A stretch of 64,000 nucleotides of DNA from Flavobacterium limnophilum (GCF_027111315.2 NZ_CP114289.2:2852001-2916000), one strand, 5' to 3'. Numbered from the stretch's first letter, positions 34,435 to 43,799 are shown. Program-made: numbers and translations. Notes: a model not told the origin generated them from the sequence alone.

Positions 34435-36153
34435 ATGAACAAAACTGTAAATATAAACCTGGGCGGAATGTTCTTTCATATTGACGAAGATGCATACCAA
34501 AAACTAACACGTTATTTTGACGCCATAAAACGTTCTTTATCCAATTCATCAGGACAAGACGAAATCATAAAAGACATTGAAATGCGTGTTTCTGAATTGT
34601 TGACCGAAAAGCAAAAAACAGACAAACACGTTGTAGGATTAAAAGACGTGGACGAAGTGATTGCCGTAATGGGACAACCTGAAGACTACAAGATTGACGA
34701 TGAAGAAGCTGGAGATGCAACTCCAAAATACACTTCATCCAATACTAAAAAATTATATAGAGACACTGAAAACGGAATGGTTGGCGGTGTACTTGCCGGA
34801 TTGGGACATTATTTTGGAATAGACAAAGTTTGGCTTCGCCTATTTCTTCTAATAATGATTTTCGCTTGGGGAACTGGTTTCTTGGCTTATATCATTCTTT
34901 GGATTGTAATGCCGGAAGCCAAAACAACAGCGGAAAAACTGGAAATGACAGGAGAGCCGGTAACTATTTCGAACATCGAAAAAAAAGTTCGTGAGGAATT
35001 TGACAATGTTTCCGAAAAAATAAAAAATGCCAATTATGACGAAATGGGAAACCGCATAAAAACGGGTGCCGAGAAAGTAGGCAGTTCATTTGGAGACTTT
35101 ATAATAACCCTTTTTAGGGTTTTTTCCAAAATTCTGGGCGTGATTTTAATCATCACGGGATTGACGATATTATTCTTCTTGCTGGTTGGTATTTTCACCT
35201 TGGGAACCAATGTGTTTATTGATTTCCCTTGGACCACTTTTGTTGAAACCGGAAATTTGACCGATTATCCAACCTGGTCTTTTGGCTTGATCATGTTTTT
35301 TGCAGTCGGAATTCCATTCTTTTTCTTGTCTTTGTTGGGATTCAAATTGTTGTCACCCAACCTGAAATCAATTGGAAACATAGCAAAATACACCTTGTTG
35401 GCCATTTGGTTAATATCGGTTGCACTGGCCATTGCCATTGGAATAAAACAAGCAACAGCCTATTCAGTAGACGGAAGAGTGGTTCAAAAAGAAAACATCA
35501 ACCTGAAACCAACTGACACCCTTTTGATTAAAATCAAGCACAATGATTATTTTGCAAAAAATCTGGACGATCACAACGATTTCAAAATCACCTTGGATTC
35601 AATTGGCAAAAACGTGATTTATTCCAATAACGTCAGTTTCAAAATAGCTCAGGCAGAAGATAAATTAGGGTATCTCCAAATTGAAAAAGAAGCAAAAGGA
35701 ACTACATTGTTCGAAGCGAAAAAAAGAGCAGAAAAAATAAAATATAGTTATAAAATCACTGGAAATCAACTAATTTTGGATAATTACTTGTTAACCGATT
35801 TAAAAGATAAATTCCGCAATCAAGAAATAGAAATCACCTTGTTTTTGCCGAAAGGATCTTTATTCAAAATGGATCAATCCATGAGAAATTATGACCATAC
35901 AGACGGAGAATATTTTTTATGGTATCCTGAAAACACCGATGCGGTTTACAAAGTGGACAGCGAGAAAATAAAATGCCTAAATTGTCCGGGACATGAAAAC
36001 AACTATGACAACGAAGAGAATTTACAAGAAAAAGACAGCGTAGTTACAACAACCGTAACAGTAAATGGGGAAGTGATTACATCAACAACAAATAAAACAA
36101 GCAGTAAAAAAGGATTGTCGGTAAACAAAGACGGAGTCATAATCAAAAACTAA
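34435..36153 (+). CDS. PspC-domain membrane protein with C-terminal adhesin-like domain
   Basis: This 572-residue protein has a short N-terminal domain (NLGGMFFHIDEDAYQKL, about 1-85). A PspC domain follows (LYRDTENGMVGGVLAGLGHYFG and a helix ending in YIILWIVMPE, about 105-160), then an amphipathic linker, about four further membrane helices (220-345) and an extracytoplasmic beta-rich C-terminal domain. PspC proteins sense or buffer inner-membrane stress. It sits between the PadR gene and a DUF2807 lipoprotein gene with six-base gaps on both sides. Its C-terminus probably works with the DUF2807 proteins. Confidence 0.85.
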   Translation: MNKTVNINLGGMFFHIDEDAYQKLTRYFDAIKRSLSNSSGQDEIIKDIEMRVSELLTEKQKTDKHVVGLKDVDEVIAVMGQPEDYKIDDEEAGDATPKYTSSNTKKLYRDTENGMVGGVLAGLGHYFGIDKVWLRLFLLIMIFAWGTGFLAYIILWIVMPEAKTTAEKLEMTGEPVTISNIEKKVREEFDNVSEKIKNANYDEMGNRIKTGAEKVGSSFGDFIITLFRVFSKILGVILIITGLTILFFLLVGIFTLGTNVFIDFPWTTFVETGNLTDYPTWSFGLIMFFAVGIPFFFLSLLGFKLLSPNLKSIGNIAKYTLLAIWLISVALAIAIGIKQATAYSVDGRVVQKENINLKPTDTLLIKIKHNDYFAKNLDDHNDFKITLDSIGKNVIYSNNVSFKIAQAEDKLGYLQIEKEAKGTTLFEAKKRAEKIKYSYKITGNQLILDNYLLTDLKDKFRNQEIEITLFLPKGSLFKMDQSMRNYDHTDGEYFLWYPENTDAVYKVDSEKIKCLNCPGHENNYDNEENLQEKDSVVTTTVTVNGEVITSTTNKTSSKKGLSVNKDGVIIKN

Positions 36154-36159
36154 TTAGCC

Positions 36160-36903
36160 ATGATAAAGCTGATCACATTAATAACCAAATTTATTATTGC
36201 CGCCTTAATGGCATTGCTTTTTTCTTCTTGCATGCATTCTTCCATACATTTAGGTAACGGAATAAAAGGAAGCGGCAACATCACGACCGAATCTCGACCT
36301 GCAAGTCAAGATTTCAAAAGAATTGAGGTTAGCCATGGAATTAGGGTAAACGTGCAACAAGCCGACAACAAATCCATATCGGTCGAAACCGACGACAATT
36401 TACAACAACACATTATTACCAAAATAGAAAATGGCGTTTTGAAAATTGAGTCCGATGTAAGTTACAACTCAACAGAAACACCGGTGGTAAATGTGCAACT
36501 ACCAGCAATCAATGGATTGGATGCAAGCAGTGGCTCTACAATTACAAGTTCTGGAGTATTGATAACCGAAAACATGGACGTAAAATCCAGTAGCGGAAGT
36601 GAAATAAATATTAGCGTGGAAGCTGACGCCATCAAGATGGAAAGCTCCAGCGGAAGCAGCATCGAAGCCAGTGGAAAAGCTTTAAAACTAGAAACTTCGA
36701 CCTCTAGCGGAAGTCGAATTGATGCCAAAAACTTGTTGACTAACGACGTAATTTCGCAAGCAACAAGCGGAAGCAGCACCTCAGTTTATCCAATTCTAAA
36801 ACTAGAAGCAAAAGCATCCAGCGGAAGTTCCATCAATTATCTCAAAACACCAAAAACACTTTCCAAAGAAGAAAATTCCGGAGGAAGTGTCAGCGGAGAA
36901 TGA
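36160..36903 (+). CDS. DUF2807 lipoprotein (head GIN domain)
   Basis: This 247-residue lipoprotein (lipobox LLFSSC) has the DUF2807 fold. After the entry FKRIEVSHGIRVNV it shows at least six turns with SSGS-type motifs (SSGSTITS, SSGSEINI, SSGSSIEA, SSGSRIDA, TSGSSTSV, SSGSSINY) spaced about 20 residues apart, consistent with a right-handed beta-helix. DUF2807 proteins are envelope-associated and of unknown function. It is the third gene of the PadR operon. Confidence 0.85.
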   Translation: MIKLITLITKFIIAALMALLFSSCMHSSIHLGNGIKGSGNITTESRPASQDFKRIEVSHGIRVNVQQADNKSISVETDDNLQQHIITKIENGVLKIESDVSYNSTETPVVNVQLPAINGLDASSGSTITSSGVLITENMDVKSSSGSEINISVEADAIKMESSSGSSIEASGKALKLETSTSSGSRIDAKNLLTNDVISQATSGSSTSVYPILKLEAKASSGSSINYLKTPKTLSKEENSGGSVSGE

Positions 36904-36930
36904 GAATGCTTTTTTACCAAGAAAACAGAT

Positions 36931-36963
36931 AAATCATCCATCAAAAGTGGATGATTTTTTTAT
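36931..36963 (+). terminator. terminator of the PadR-PspC-DUF2807 operon
   Basis: AAATCATCC pairs with GGATGATTT, followed by a T-run. The next gene has its own promoter element immediately after. Confidence 0.8.
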
Positions 36964-36968
36964 ATTTG
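36961..36968 (+). promoter_or_regulatory. Bacteroidota -7 element (TATATTTG)
   Basis: TATATTTG lies 23 bases before the ATG at 36992 and partly overlaps the preceding terminator. It should drive the second DUF2807 gene separately. Confidence 0.5.
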
Positions 36969-36991
36969 TAATACACTTAATTATACTTTAA

Positions 36992-37828
36992 ATGAAAAAA
37001 CACGCGGCACTTCTTTTATTCTTTTTGGTTTCGACTTTGGCATTGGCACAAAAAAGCGAAAAAATCAAGGGTTCCAAAACGGTAACAATCGAACAAAAGG
37101 AAATTGGCAGTTTTGATTCGCTTGAAGTAAGCGACAATATTGAGGTGTTTTTGGATAAAGGCGAAAAATGCGAACTAAAAATAGAAGCCGACGACAACCT
37201 TCACGATATCATCACGATAGATTTAAACGCCAAAACACTTCGCATAAATACCCCGAAAGAAGCCTCTAATTACAAAAAACTTGTTGTAAGGATAACTTAC
37301 ACCAAGGAATTGAAAATGATTACTGCCAATAATGATGCCGTCATCAATGCAATCCAGGAAATACAATTGGATGAGATTACGTTGAAAACTCACGACAATG
37401 CCAAACTTTTTTTGAACGTTAGTTCCAAGGATTTCGTCTTGCAATCGGACGACAATTCAAAAACGGAACTCAATTTAAAAGCTGAAAACGCCACAATAGA
37501 ATTAAGCAAAAACACCACTTTGAAAGCCTTGATTTCCTGCCTTGATTTAAAATGCGACCTGTATCAAAAAGCAAAAGCAACCCTTGAAGGCGATGTGTCC
37601 AATGCCAATATTCGATTAGACAACAATGCCATATTCAACGCAAGCAAGCTTGTCATAAAAAATGCCAATTTACTGGCTGAAAATTATTCGAGTTGCGATA
37701 TCAATGTCAATACCCTTTTCAGTCTTGATGCGTCGGGAAATTCGGAAATTCACCTCTATGGGGATCAAAAAATCGAAACAAAAAGATTTATGGACAATGC
37801 CTCTTTAATCAAGAAACCAACGAAATAA
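36992..37828 (+). CDS. DUF2807 exported protein, second copy
   Basis: This 278-residue protein has a signal peptide ending near LALAQ and a DUF2807 beta-helix with the entry FDSLEVSDNIEVFLDKG. It differs from the upstream copy by having NxA/NSE-type turns instead of SSGS motifs (NNDAVINA, HDNAKLFL, DNNAIFNA, SGNSEIHL). It is transcribed after a terminator from its own promoter element, so it may be induced separately. The function is unknown; the pair suggests two outer-envelope scaffold proteins. Confidence 0.83.
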   Translation: MKKHAALLLFFLVSTLALAQKSEKIKGSKTVTIEQKEIGSFDSLEVSDNIEVFLDKGEKCELKIEADDNLHDIITIDLNAKTLRINTPKEASNYKKLVVRITYTKELKMITANNDAVINAIQEIQLDEITLKTHDNAKLFLNVSSKDFVLQSDDNSKTELNLKAENATIELSKNTTLKALISCLDLKCDLYQKAKATLEGDVSNANIRLDNNAIFNASKLVIKNANLLAENYSSCDINVNTLFSLDASGNSEIHLYGDQKIETKRFMDNASLIKKPTK

Positions 37829-37832
37829 CATC

Positions 37833-37873
37833 AAAAAAAAAAGTCTCAATCATTACGATTGAGACTTTTTTTT
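37833..37873. terminator. bidirectional terminator
   Basis: AAAGTCTCAATC pairs with GATTGAGACTTT around a five-base loop, with long A- and T-runs. It serves the DUF2807 gene and the convergent trxB. Confidence 0.87.
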
Positions 37874-37893
37874 ATAATTTAAATTCAGAATTA

Positions 37894-38844
37894 TTACGCT
37901 TCCAAAGCAGCCAAATATCTTTCGGCATCCAAGGCAGCCATACAACCTGTTCCAGCAGCCGTAATCGCCTGGCGATACACGTGATCGGCAGCATCTCCAG
38001 CAACAAAAACTCCGGCAACATTCGTTTTTGCCGTTCCGGGAACATTGACGATATAACCCGTCTCGTCAAGAGTAAGATAGTCCTTGAAAATATCGGTGTT
38101 CGGTTTGTGGCCAATGGCGGCAAAAAAACCTGTGGCAGGAATGTCAAAAATATCGCCAGTGGTTTTATTTTTGGCTTTTACTCCCGTTACCACTTGGCCA
38201 TCTCCCAAAATTTCCACGGTATCGTGGTTCATCAAAATGGAAATATTTTCGGTTTTGCGAACACGGGCTTCCATAATTTTGGATGCCCTGAATTTATCAC
38301 TACGCACCAACATCGTTACTTTCGAACACAGTTTAGACAAATAATGTGCTTCCTCGCAAGCAGAATCCCCTGCTCCAACGATAACTACTTCTTGATTTCT
38401 ATAGAAAAATCCATCACATACGGCACAAGCAGATACTCCACCACCCATTTTTAGATAATGTTGCTCTGACTCCAATCCTAAATATTTGGCAGAAGCTCCA
38501 GTCGAAATGATTACGGTTTCGCAATGCAATTCGATGCTGTCGTTGATCCAAACTTTATGAACGCTATCACTAAAATCAACCTTTGTTGCCCATCCATCAC
38601 GAATATCGGCACCAAAACGTTGGGCTTGGGCTTGCAATTGCACCATCATTTCCGGTCCGGTAACTCCATCAACATAACCTGGGAAATTTTCCACTTCATT
38701 GGTTGTTGTCAGTTGTCCTCCAGGCTGCATTCCTTGGTACAAAACGGGATTCATATTGGCTCTGGCAGCATAAATGGCAGCGGTATAACCTGCAGGACCT
38801 GAACCTATAATAAGACATTTTATTTTTTCGATTGTGGTTGACAT
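37894..38844 (-). CDS. trxB: thioredoxin reductase
   Basis: This 316-residue flavoprotein reduces thioredoxin with NADPH. It has the FAD-binding GSGPAGYTAAIYAARA (residues about 13-28), the redox motif CAVC (about 136-139 in SACAVCDGFF), the NADPH-binding GAGDSACEEAHYL (about 157-169) and the C-terminal FAD motif GVFVAGDAAD. The length and motif order are those of the low-molecular-weight bacterial enzyme. It is monocistronic. Confidence 0.95.
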   Translation of the reverse strand: MSTTIEKIKCLIIGSGPAGYTAAIYAARANMNPVLYQGMQPGGQLTTTNEVENFPGYVDGVTGPEMMVQLQAQAQRFGADIRDGWATKVDFSDSVHKVWINDSIELHCETVIISTGASAKYLGLESEQHYLKMGGGVSACAVCDGFFYRNQEVVIVGAGDSACEEAHYLSKLCSKVTMLVRSDKFRASKIMEARVRKTENISILMNHDTVEILGDGQVVTGVKAKNKTTGDIFDIPATGFFAAIGHKPNTDIFKDYLTLDETGYIVNVPGTAKTNVAGVFVAGDAADHVYRQAITAAGTGCMAALDAERYLAALEA

Positions 38845-39143
38845 AGTGAATTTGTATTATTTTTTAAACAGCACAAAAATAAGGTATAAATGCTGGATTA
38901 TGGAAACGGAATAATCATTTTTTGTTATGCTCCAATAAAAAAATCCGTTCTGTTGTTGAAACATCCCAATCAGAAGAAAGATAATCCAAATCCACGATTC
39001 TCCTATTCTTTCCCAAAAATAAATACTTTTCCATTTTTTAGAAAAATATCGCACAACATCAAAACACAAATACTTTATAATCAACACTTTAATTAAATGA
39101 CACACGAATTGGTTTTAAGTTTTTGTGAAAAAAATTAAAACCA

Positions 39144-39845
39144 ATGAAAAAAAATCTATTTATTTTACTTTTCCTAATTTTAGGAGCAAGCAAAGTCTTT
39201 GCTACAGGTGAACCGTCCACATATTTTCAAATTTATGTAGCACCTAATAATGATGCCGTAAAAAGAGATGTTTGCTTGATTGTAACTGCCATTTATGATG
39301 ACACCCTATTTGAAATCATCGACGATGATGCCGATGGAGACACCGACGACAGTAAAACTGGCATCTTGAAAGCTGGTCAAAGCTATATTCTTTATATCAA
39401 GGACAATGGCATAAACGATGATGCTCGATATGCTTCGGGAGGAGTTCTAAAATGGGATGGCGATTATTTTATTGTAAAGTCGAATTAATTGGTTTATGCC
39501 TCGCAAAGTACCAATAGCGACTGGCAACATGATTGGATTCCCAGTGTTGGCAAGAGTTCCATTGGACAAAAATTCATTGTCTATACTCCGATGATCTCGT
39601 CTTCAAACAGGGACATTAACGTATTTGCTTATCAAGACAATACAGTGGTGCAATTTCATAAAATATTGACTCAAGCCAAAACGAATACTGGTTTTACCGA
39701 TGTAAATTCTGAAAATCCAACGCTGATTTTCAACAAGACATTAAACATTGGTCAAGATATTATTTACAGTTCAGGCGAAGGATTGATCCCCGATCCTTAC
39801 GATAGCCAAAATTTTAAGCATAAAAAAACCTCTAAATTGCTTTAG
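39144..39845 (+). pseudogene. exported-protein pseudogene with internal stop and lost 3' end
   Basis: A signal peptide (MKKNLFILLFLILGASKVFA) and a beta-rich N-terminal domain run 114 codons to an in-frame TAA at 39486-39488. The same frame then continues (LVYASQSTNSDWQHDWIPSVG...) for 118 codons. The two parts read as one protein cut by a single nonsense codon. The second part ends in HKKTSKLL, residues encoded by the terminator of the neighbouring tRNA gene, so the original 3' end has been lost. The parent was probably a large surface protein; no sorting domain remains. Confidence 0.72.
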
Positions 39846-39853
39846 AGGTTTTT
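39824..39853 (-). terminator. terminator of the initiator tRNA gene
   Basis: AAAAACCTCTAAA and TTTAGAGGTTTTT form a 13-base stem around a four-base loop, just 3' of the tRNA on the minus strand. The truncated pseudogene runs into it on the plus strand. Confidence 0.82.
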
Positions 39854-39860
39854 AACTTAG

Positions 39861-39933
39861 TAGCGGGAACAGGACTCGAACCTGTGACCTTCGGGTTATG
39901 AGCCCGACGAGCTGCCTACTGCTCTATCCCGCG
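39861..39933 (-). tRNA. initiator tRNA-fMet (anticodon CAT)
   Basis: Read on the minus strand, the sequence folds as a full cloverleaf. The acceptor stem has an unpaired C1 x T72 position, the usual mark of bacterial initiator tRNA. The D arm is GAGC...GCTC, the anticodon stem has the three G-C pairs GGG/CCC around CTCATAA (anticodon CAT), and the T arm contains GGTTCGAGTCC. The 3' CCA is not encoded. Confidence 0.92.
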
Positions 39934-40077
39934 TTGTTTCGGGTGCAAATATACGACCAATTTTAATAAATACAAGCTATTTCCAAAAAAATATTTGAGT
40001 ATTTTGTATTCAACTGACAGGACAGCGTTTACAAGAGGAAATCAACTTAAAAAAAAGCCTTTCGCCCTCTTTTAATA

Positions 40078-40112
40078 AAAAAACCCGCAAAGCAAGCACT
40101 CTGCAGGTTTCG
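40078..40112 (-). terminator. probable terminator of the LRR gene
   Basis: On the minus strand AAACCTGCA pairs with TGCGGGTTT with one bulge, followed by a T-run, about 25 bases after the LRR stop codon. Confidence 0.55.
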
Positions 40113-40134
40113 ATATAAACTATAAAATCAAACA

Positions 40135-40989
40135 TTATTCTTCAGAAACAATAGCGGTGTTTTTGTCTTGAGACACCTTTAAAACTTCGGCTACGCCTCT
40201 CTCATCGATCATTGTCATATTTAAAACATCTAATTTTGACAAATCTTTAGAAACCAATCCGCTGAATTGATTATAGGAAATATTCATTTCTTTCAGGTTA
40301 TACAATTTTTCTAAATCAAAAGGAACTTGACCATTCATTTTGTTGTCAAACAAACTTAATTGTTGAATATTGGACAAATTTGAAACAGACTGGCTCAAGA
40401 TTCCTGAAATCTTATTACTGTTTAAAAGTAACACTTTCAAGTTTTTCAACTCATAAATCGAGGCCGGAATTTGACCTTCAATCGTATTGTTATACAAAGA
40501 CAATGTCTCAAGATTGCTCAATTTTCCAATTTCGGAAGGAATGTTTCCAGAAAATTCATTCATGAACAATTCCATGTTTTTCAATGAAGAAGCATCGCAT
40601 ATTGATGCTGGAATTTCTCCTGAAAATCTATTGAAGGACAAATTAAGTGATTCCAATGATTTCATGTCACCAAGTGTGGAAGGAATCGTTCCTGAAATAG
40701 AATTTTTAAACAAATTCAAATTTTTCAAATACACTAAATTAGAAATTTCGGAAGGCAATATTCCAACTAAATTATTATTTGACAATTGTATGGAAACTAC
40801 TTTATCTTCTTGCAATCCCACACCATACCAAGAAGAAACGGGAGCTTTCAAATCCCATTTTGAAGTCCAGTTGGCACCGTTTGTGGCATTGTATAATTTT
40901 ATAAGTGCGCTTTTTTCAGAAACTGACACATCCGCTTTCATTACAAACGAAAACACTATTAAAAACAGTAATGTATATATATTTCTCAT
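40135..40989 (-). CDS. exported leucine-rich repeat protein
   Basis: This 284-residue protein has a signal peptide (to about residue 18, VMKADV). A cap region comes next (LIKLYNATNGANWTSKWD), followed by about eight leucine-rich repeats of the plant/bacterial type with the LxxLxLxxNxLxGxIP pattern (for example LKNLNLFKNSISGTIP, LESLNLSFNRFSGEIP). The repeats end near residue 255 and no type IX sorting domain follows. It is probably a periplasmic or surface protein that binds protein partners. There is no operon partner. Confidence 0.85.
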   Translation of the reverse strand: MRNIYTLLFLIVFSFVMKADVSVSEKSALIKLYNATNGANWTSKWDLKAPVSSWYGVGLQEDKVVSIQLSNNNLVGILPSEISNLVYLKNLNLFKNSISGTIPSTLGDMKSLESLNLSFNRFSGEIPASICDASSLKNMELFMNEFSGNIPSEIGKLSNLETLSLYNNTIEGQIPASIYELKNLKVLLLNSNKISGILSQSVSNLSNIQQLSLFDNKMNGQVPFDLEKLYNLKEMNISYNQFSGLVSKDLSKLDVLNMTMIDERGVAEVLKVSQDKNTAIVSEE

Positions 40990-41179
40990 GACACTTGACT
41001 TTATAAATTATTGACTAATTAAAAGTAGACAAAATACTGGTTATCATCAAAAATAATCGATGAAATACACATTTTGCGACAACAAAATATCTTTATTCAT
41101 ACAAAATACATTTTAACATTCTCAAAATAAACAAATTAGAAAACCAGACCCTCATTTTTAAACATATCAATAAAACTCT

Positions 41180-41187
41180 TATATTTG
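41180..41187 (+). promoter_or_regulatory. Bacteroidota -7 element (TATATTTG)
   Basis: TATATTTG matches TAnnTTTG and lies 24 bases before the DUF1761 start codon. Confidence 0.45.
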
Positions 41188-41211
41188 ACTCTATAACCTA
41201 AAAAAACAGCT

Positions 41212-41700
41212 ATGGAATTAAACTTTTTGGCAATTTTAGTTGCAGCATTATCATCATTTGTGGTGGGATTTATATGGTACAATCCGAAAGTTTTTGGAAC
41301 TATTTGGATGAAAGAAATCGGTATGACGGAAGAACAAGCCCAGAAAGGAAATAGGCTTAAAATATTCGGACTTACATTCGTTTATTCCTTTATGTTGGCC
41401 TTTATGATGCAAAACCTGGTTATCCATCAATCAGGTGCATTAGGGATGATTGGCGGCCCAATGATGATTGAAAGTGTAAAACCATCCTATTTGGCATTTA
41501 TGGCAGATTATGGAGATGCCTTCCGATCTTTTAAACATGGTGCTCTTCACGGTTTTATGTCGGGTATATTTTTAGCATTGCCCATCATATCCATAAATGG
41601 CTTATTTGAACAAAAATTATGGAAATACATAGTCATTCAGGCTGGATATTGGGTTGTTATTTTAACAATAATGGGTTCCATCATTTGTGGTTGGAAATAA
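41212..41700 (+). CDS. DUF1761 membrane protein
   Basis: This 162-residue protein has four predicted helices. The DUF1761 hallmark GFIWYNPKVFGTIWMKEIGMTEE (split as GFIWYNPKVFG and TIWMKEIGM) lies at about residues 20-40, and a conserved DAFRSFKHGALHG segment near 105. The family is widespread but uncharacterised. A terminator follows. Confidence 0.82.
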   Translation: MELNFLAILVAALSSFVVGFIWYNPKVFGTIWMKEIGMTEEQAQKGNRLKIFGLTFVYSFMLAFMMQNLVIHQSGALGMIGGPMMIESVKPSYLAFMADYGDAFRSFKHGALHGFMSGIFLALPIISINGLFEQKLWKYIVIQAGYWVVILTIMGSIICGWK

Positions 41701-41722
41701 ATTTAACATTTAATTATAACAC

Positions 41723-41752
41723 AATCGCTCTACATTTGTGGAGCGATTTTTT
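41723..41752 (+). terminator. terminator of the DUF1761 gene
   Basis: AATCGCTC pairs with GAGCGATT around a ten-base loop, followed by TTTT. It ends six bases before the TTG start of the next gene. Confidence 0.72.
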
Positions 41753-41757
41753 ATTAT

Positions 41758-42906
41758 TTGAAACCACCAATTTCCATAAAAACATACTCCTCGACAGCGA
41801 ATCTTCCACAAAACTGGAATGAATTAGCAATAGACAATATATTCCTGAACAAGGATTATTTAGCCATTTTAGAAAAGTCCGCTCCAAGAAATATGTTTTG
41901 TCATTTCATTGGATTATTCAAGGACAATGAGTTAGTAGGCATTGCTCTTTCCCAGTTTTTGGATTTAAACAAAATGGAATCCTTTGGAGAGCGAGACAAA
42001 TGTGTAAAAACTGCTGTTCGAAACACTGTTTTCAAAAACTTTTGCTCCCATATTTTAATTATTGGAAACAACATGCTCACGGGGCAAAATGCTTATTCAT
42101 TTTCTGATAAAATTGACAAAACCCAGGGTTTGCAGGCCTTGAAAACTGCTTCAAAAAAACTGGAAATCATCTTTAAAAACAAAGGACTGAAGGTACATAT
42201 CACAACTTTCAAAGACTTCCCAATTGAAGAAACCACAGCATTTCAACAAGCCGGTTTCCAAAACTATTTTCAATATTCTACCCAACCCAACATGGTATTC
42301 AATATTTCAAATCACTGGAAATCGGAGCAAGATTACTTTGATGCTTTGTCTAAAAAATATCGGGATCAATACAAACGCGCAAGAAAAAAAGAGGAAGGTG
42401 TTGAAAAAAGGAAAATGCACCTAGAAGACATCATCAAGCACGAAGAAACTATTTATGATTTATATTATCACGTAGCCAAAAATGCCCATTTCAATACTTT
42501 TTTCCTCCCCAAAAATCATTTTAGAACTTTTAAAGAAATACTCAAAGACAAGTTCCTTTTTTACGGCTACTTTCTGGATGAAAAACTAATTGGATTTAAT
42601 ACACTAATCAAAAATGGAGAAGTGATGGACACTTACTTTTTGGGGTATGACGAAAGCGTTCAACGAGAAAAAATGCTTTACCTGAACATGCTTTACGACA
42701 TGATTGCTTACTCCATTAATAAAGGTTTCAAGAAAATAATTTTTGCTAGAACAGCATTAGAAATCAAGAGTTCTGTGGGAGCAAAACCAATGGAAATGTA
42801 TGGATACGCCCAACACACCAACCCTTTTGCAGATCTTGTGTTTGAAAAAGCATTTAGTTATCTCGAACCAACTGTATCTTGGAAAGAGCGGAATCCTTTC
42901 AAATAA
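41758..42906 (+). CDS. GNAT/FemAB-like peptidoglycan-type acyltransferase family protein
   Basis: This 382-residue protein resembles the GNAT-fold 'peptidogalycan biosynthesis' group. The central part YFDALSKKYRDQYKRARKK (about residues 197-215) and the region GYFLDEKLIGFNTLI...YFLGYDES (about 280-305) are typical. The only usual start before the ATG at 41893 is the TTG at 41758; that part reads as conserved coding sequence, so I kept it. The acyl donor and acceptor are unknown. The start directly follows a terminator, so expression may rely on read-through or a promoter inside the hairpin. Confidence 0.72.
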   Translation: MKPPISIKTYSSTANLPQNWNELAIDNIFLNKDYLAILEKSAPRNMFCHFIGLFKDNELVGIALSQFLDLNKMESFGERDKCVKTAVRNTVFKNFCSHILIIGNNMLTGQNAYSFSDKIDKTQGLQALKTASKKLEIIFKNKGLKVHITTFKDFPIEETTAFQQAGFQNYFQYSTQPNMVFNISNHWKSEQDYFDALSKKYRDQYKRARKKEEGVEKRKMHLEDIIKHEETIYDLYYHVAKNAHFNTFFLPKNHFRTFKEILKDKFLFYGYFLDEKLIGFNTLIKNGEVMDTYFLGYDESVQREKMLYLNMLYDMIAYSINKGFKKIIFARTALEIKSSVGAKPMEMYGYAQHTNPFADLVFEKAFSYLEPTVSWKERNPFK

Positions 42907-42913
42907 ATCAAAT

Positions 42914-43783
42914 TTACGGAACGGCAATTTTCATTTGTTTGTGTAAAATGTGAATTTCTAATTCATTTTGAGCGCCACAATATTCACCGTCAACTTGCAA
43001 ATTAACTGGTCTGTTTGTTTTTATAAATGCTTTTTCGGTTGAAATTATTACAATATCATCCGAATCGATAGGCATATTTCCAGTAATAATTTTTCCAAGC
43101 AAAAACAAATCAAGACTTTTTAGAACAATCAATTCAAATTTACCATCATCCATCCTCCCGTTTGGATTAATAGTAACACCGGTTCCATATCGCTGTGAAT
43201 TCGCAATAACAATCATTCTCGCTGTATGTTTTACCGTTTCATTATTGGCAGTTATAGAAGCCAAAAAGGGTTCTTCGGCATCTTTTAAAGTAGTATAAGC
43301 CTGCAATGCATAACCCCAAAAACCCCGCAGATCACTTTCTTCATAATTCTTGACCAAATCTGCATTGATACCAATATCACTCAAGTGAATACTCTTTATA
43401 CCGTTAATACTAATCATATCTATTTCAACATAATGACTTAAAAATGCAACCTCTAAATTCTCTTCAAGAGTAGTAGGCAAGTTTAAATCAACAGATAAAC
43501 CATTTGCTGAACCAGCAGGCAAAATTCCTAAAATAACATCTTGTGTTTCCAATGCTTCGGCCACTATTTTTATGGTTCCATCGCCACCAACAATAATAAC
43601 ACGTTCGGGTTTATGCTGCGCATAGAGCGTTCTGATTTTTGAAATATCCTCTTTTCCAGAAGTCGTATAAAGAACAACATTCAAGTTTTCTTTGGTTGCA
43701 AAAAGAGTTGCTGCATCGATAAATTCAGTTTTATCAATAGCCCCAGAAACAGGATTAACAATCAGTACTACATTCTTTTTCAA
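42914..43783 (-). CDS. diacylglycerol/sphingosine kinase-family lipid kinase
   Basis: This 289-residue protein is a DagK/YegS-family lipid kinase. It has IVNPVSGA near residue 8, GGDGTIKIVAEAL (about 64-76) with the catalytic GGDGT, and GILPAGSANGLS (about 85-96). The C-terminal beta-sandwich carries RMDDGKFELIVLKS. It would phosphorylate a membrane lipid such as diacylglycerol. It is divergently arranged with an APP1-type phosphatase gene across 63 bases that hold a shared palindrome, which suggests opposed, co-regulated lipid phosphorylation and dephosphorylation. Confidence 0.86.
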   Translation of the reverse strand: MKKNVVLIVNPVSGAIDKTEFIDAATLFATKENLNVVLYTTSGKEDISKIRTLYAQHKPERVIIVGGDGTIKIVAEALETQDVILGILPAGSANGLSVDLNLPTTLEENLEVAFLSHYVEIDMISINGIKSIHLSDIGINADLVKNYEESDLRGFWGYALQAYTTLKDAEEPFLASITANNETVKHTARMIVIANSQRYGTGVTINPNGRMDDGKFELIVLKSLDLFLLGKIITGNMPIDSDDIVIISTEKAFIKTNRPVNLQVDGEYCGAQNELEIHILHKQMKIAVP

Positions 43784-43799
43784 AGTTAAACTTCATTTA

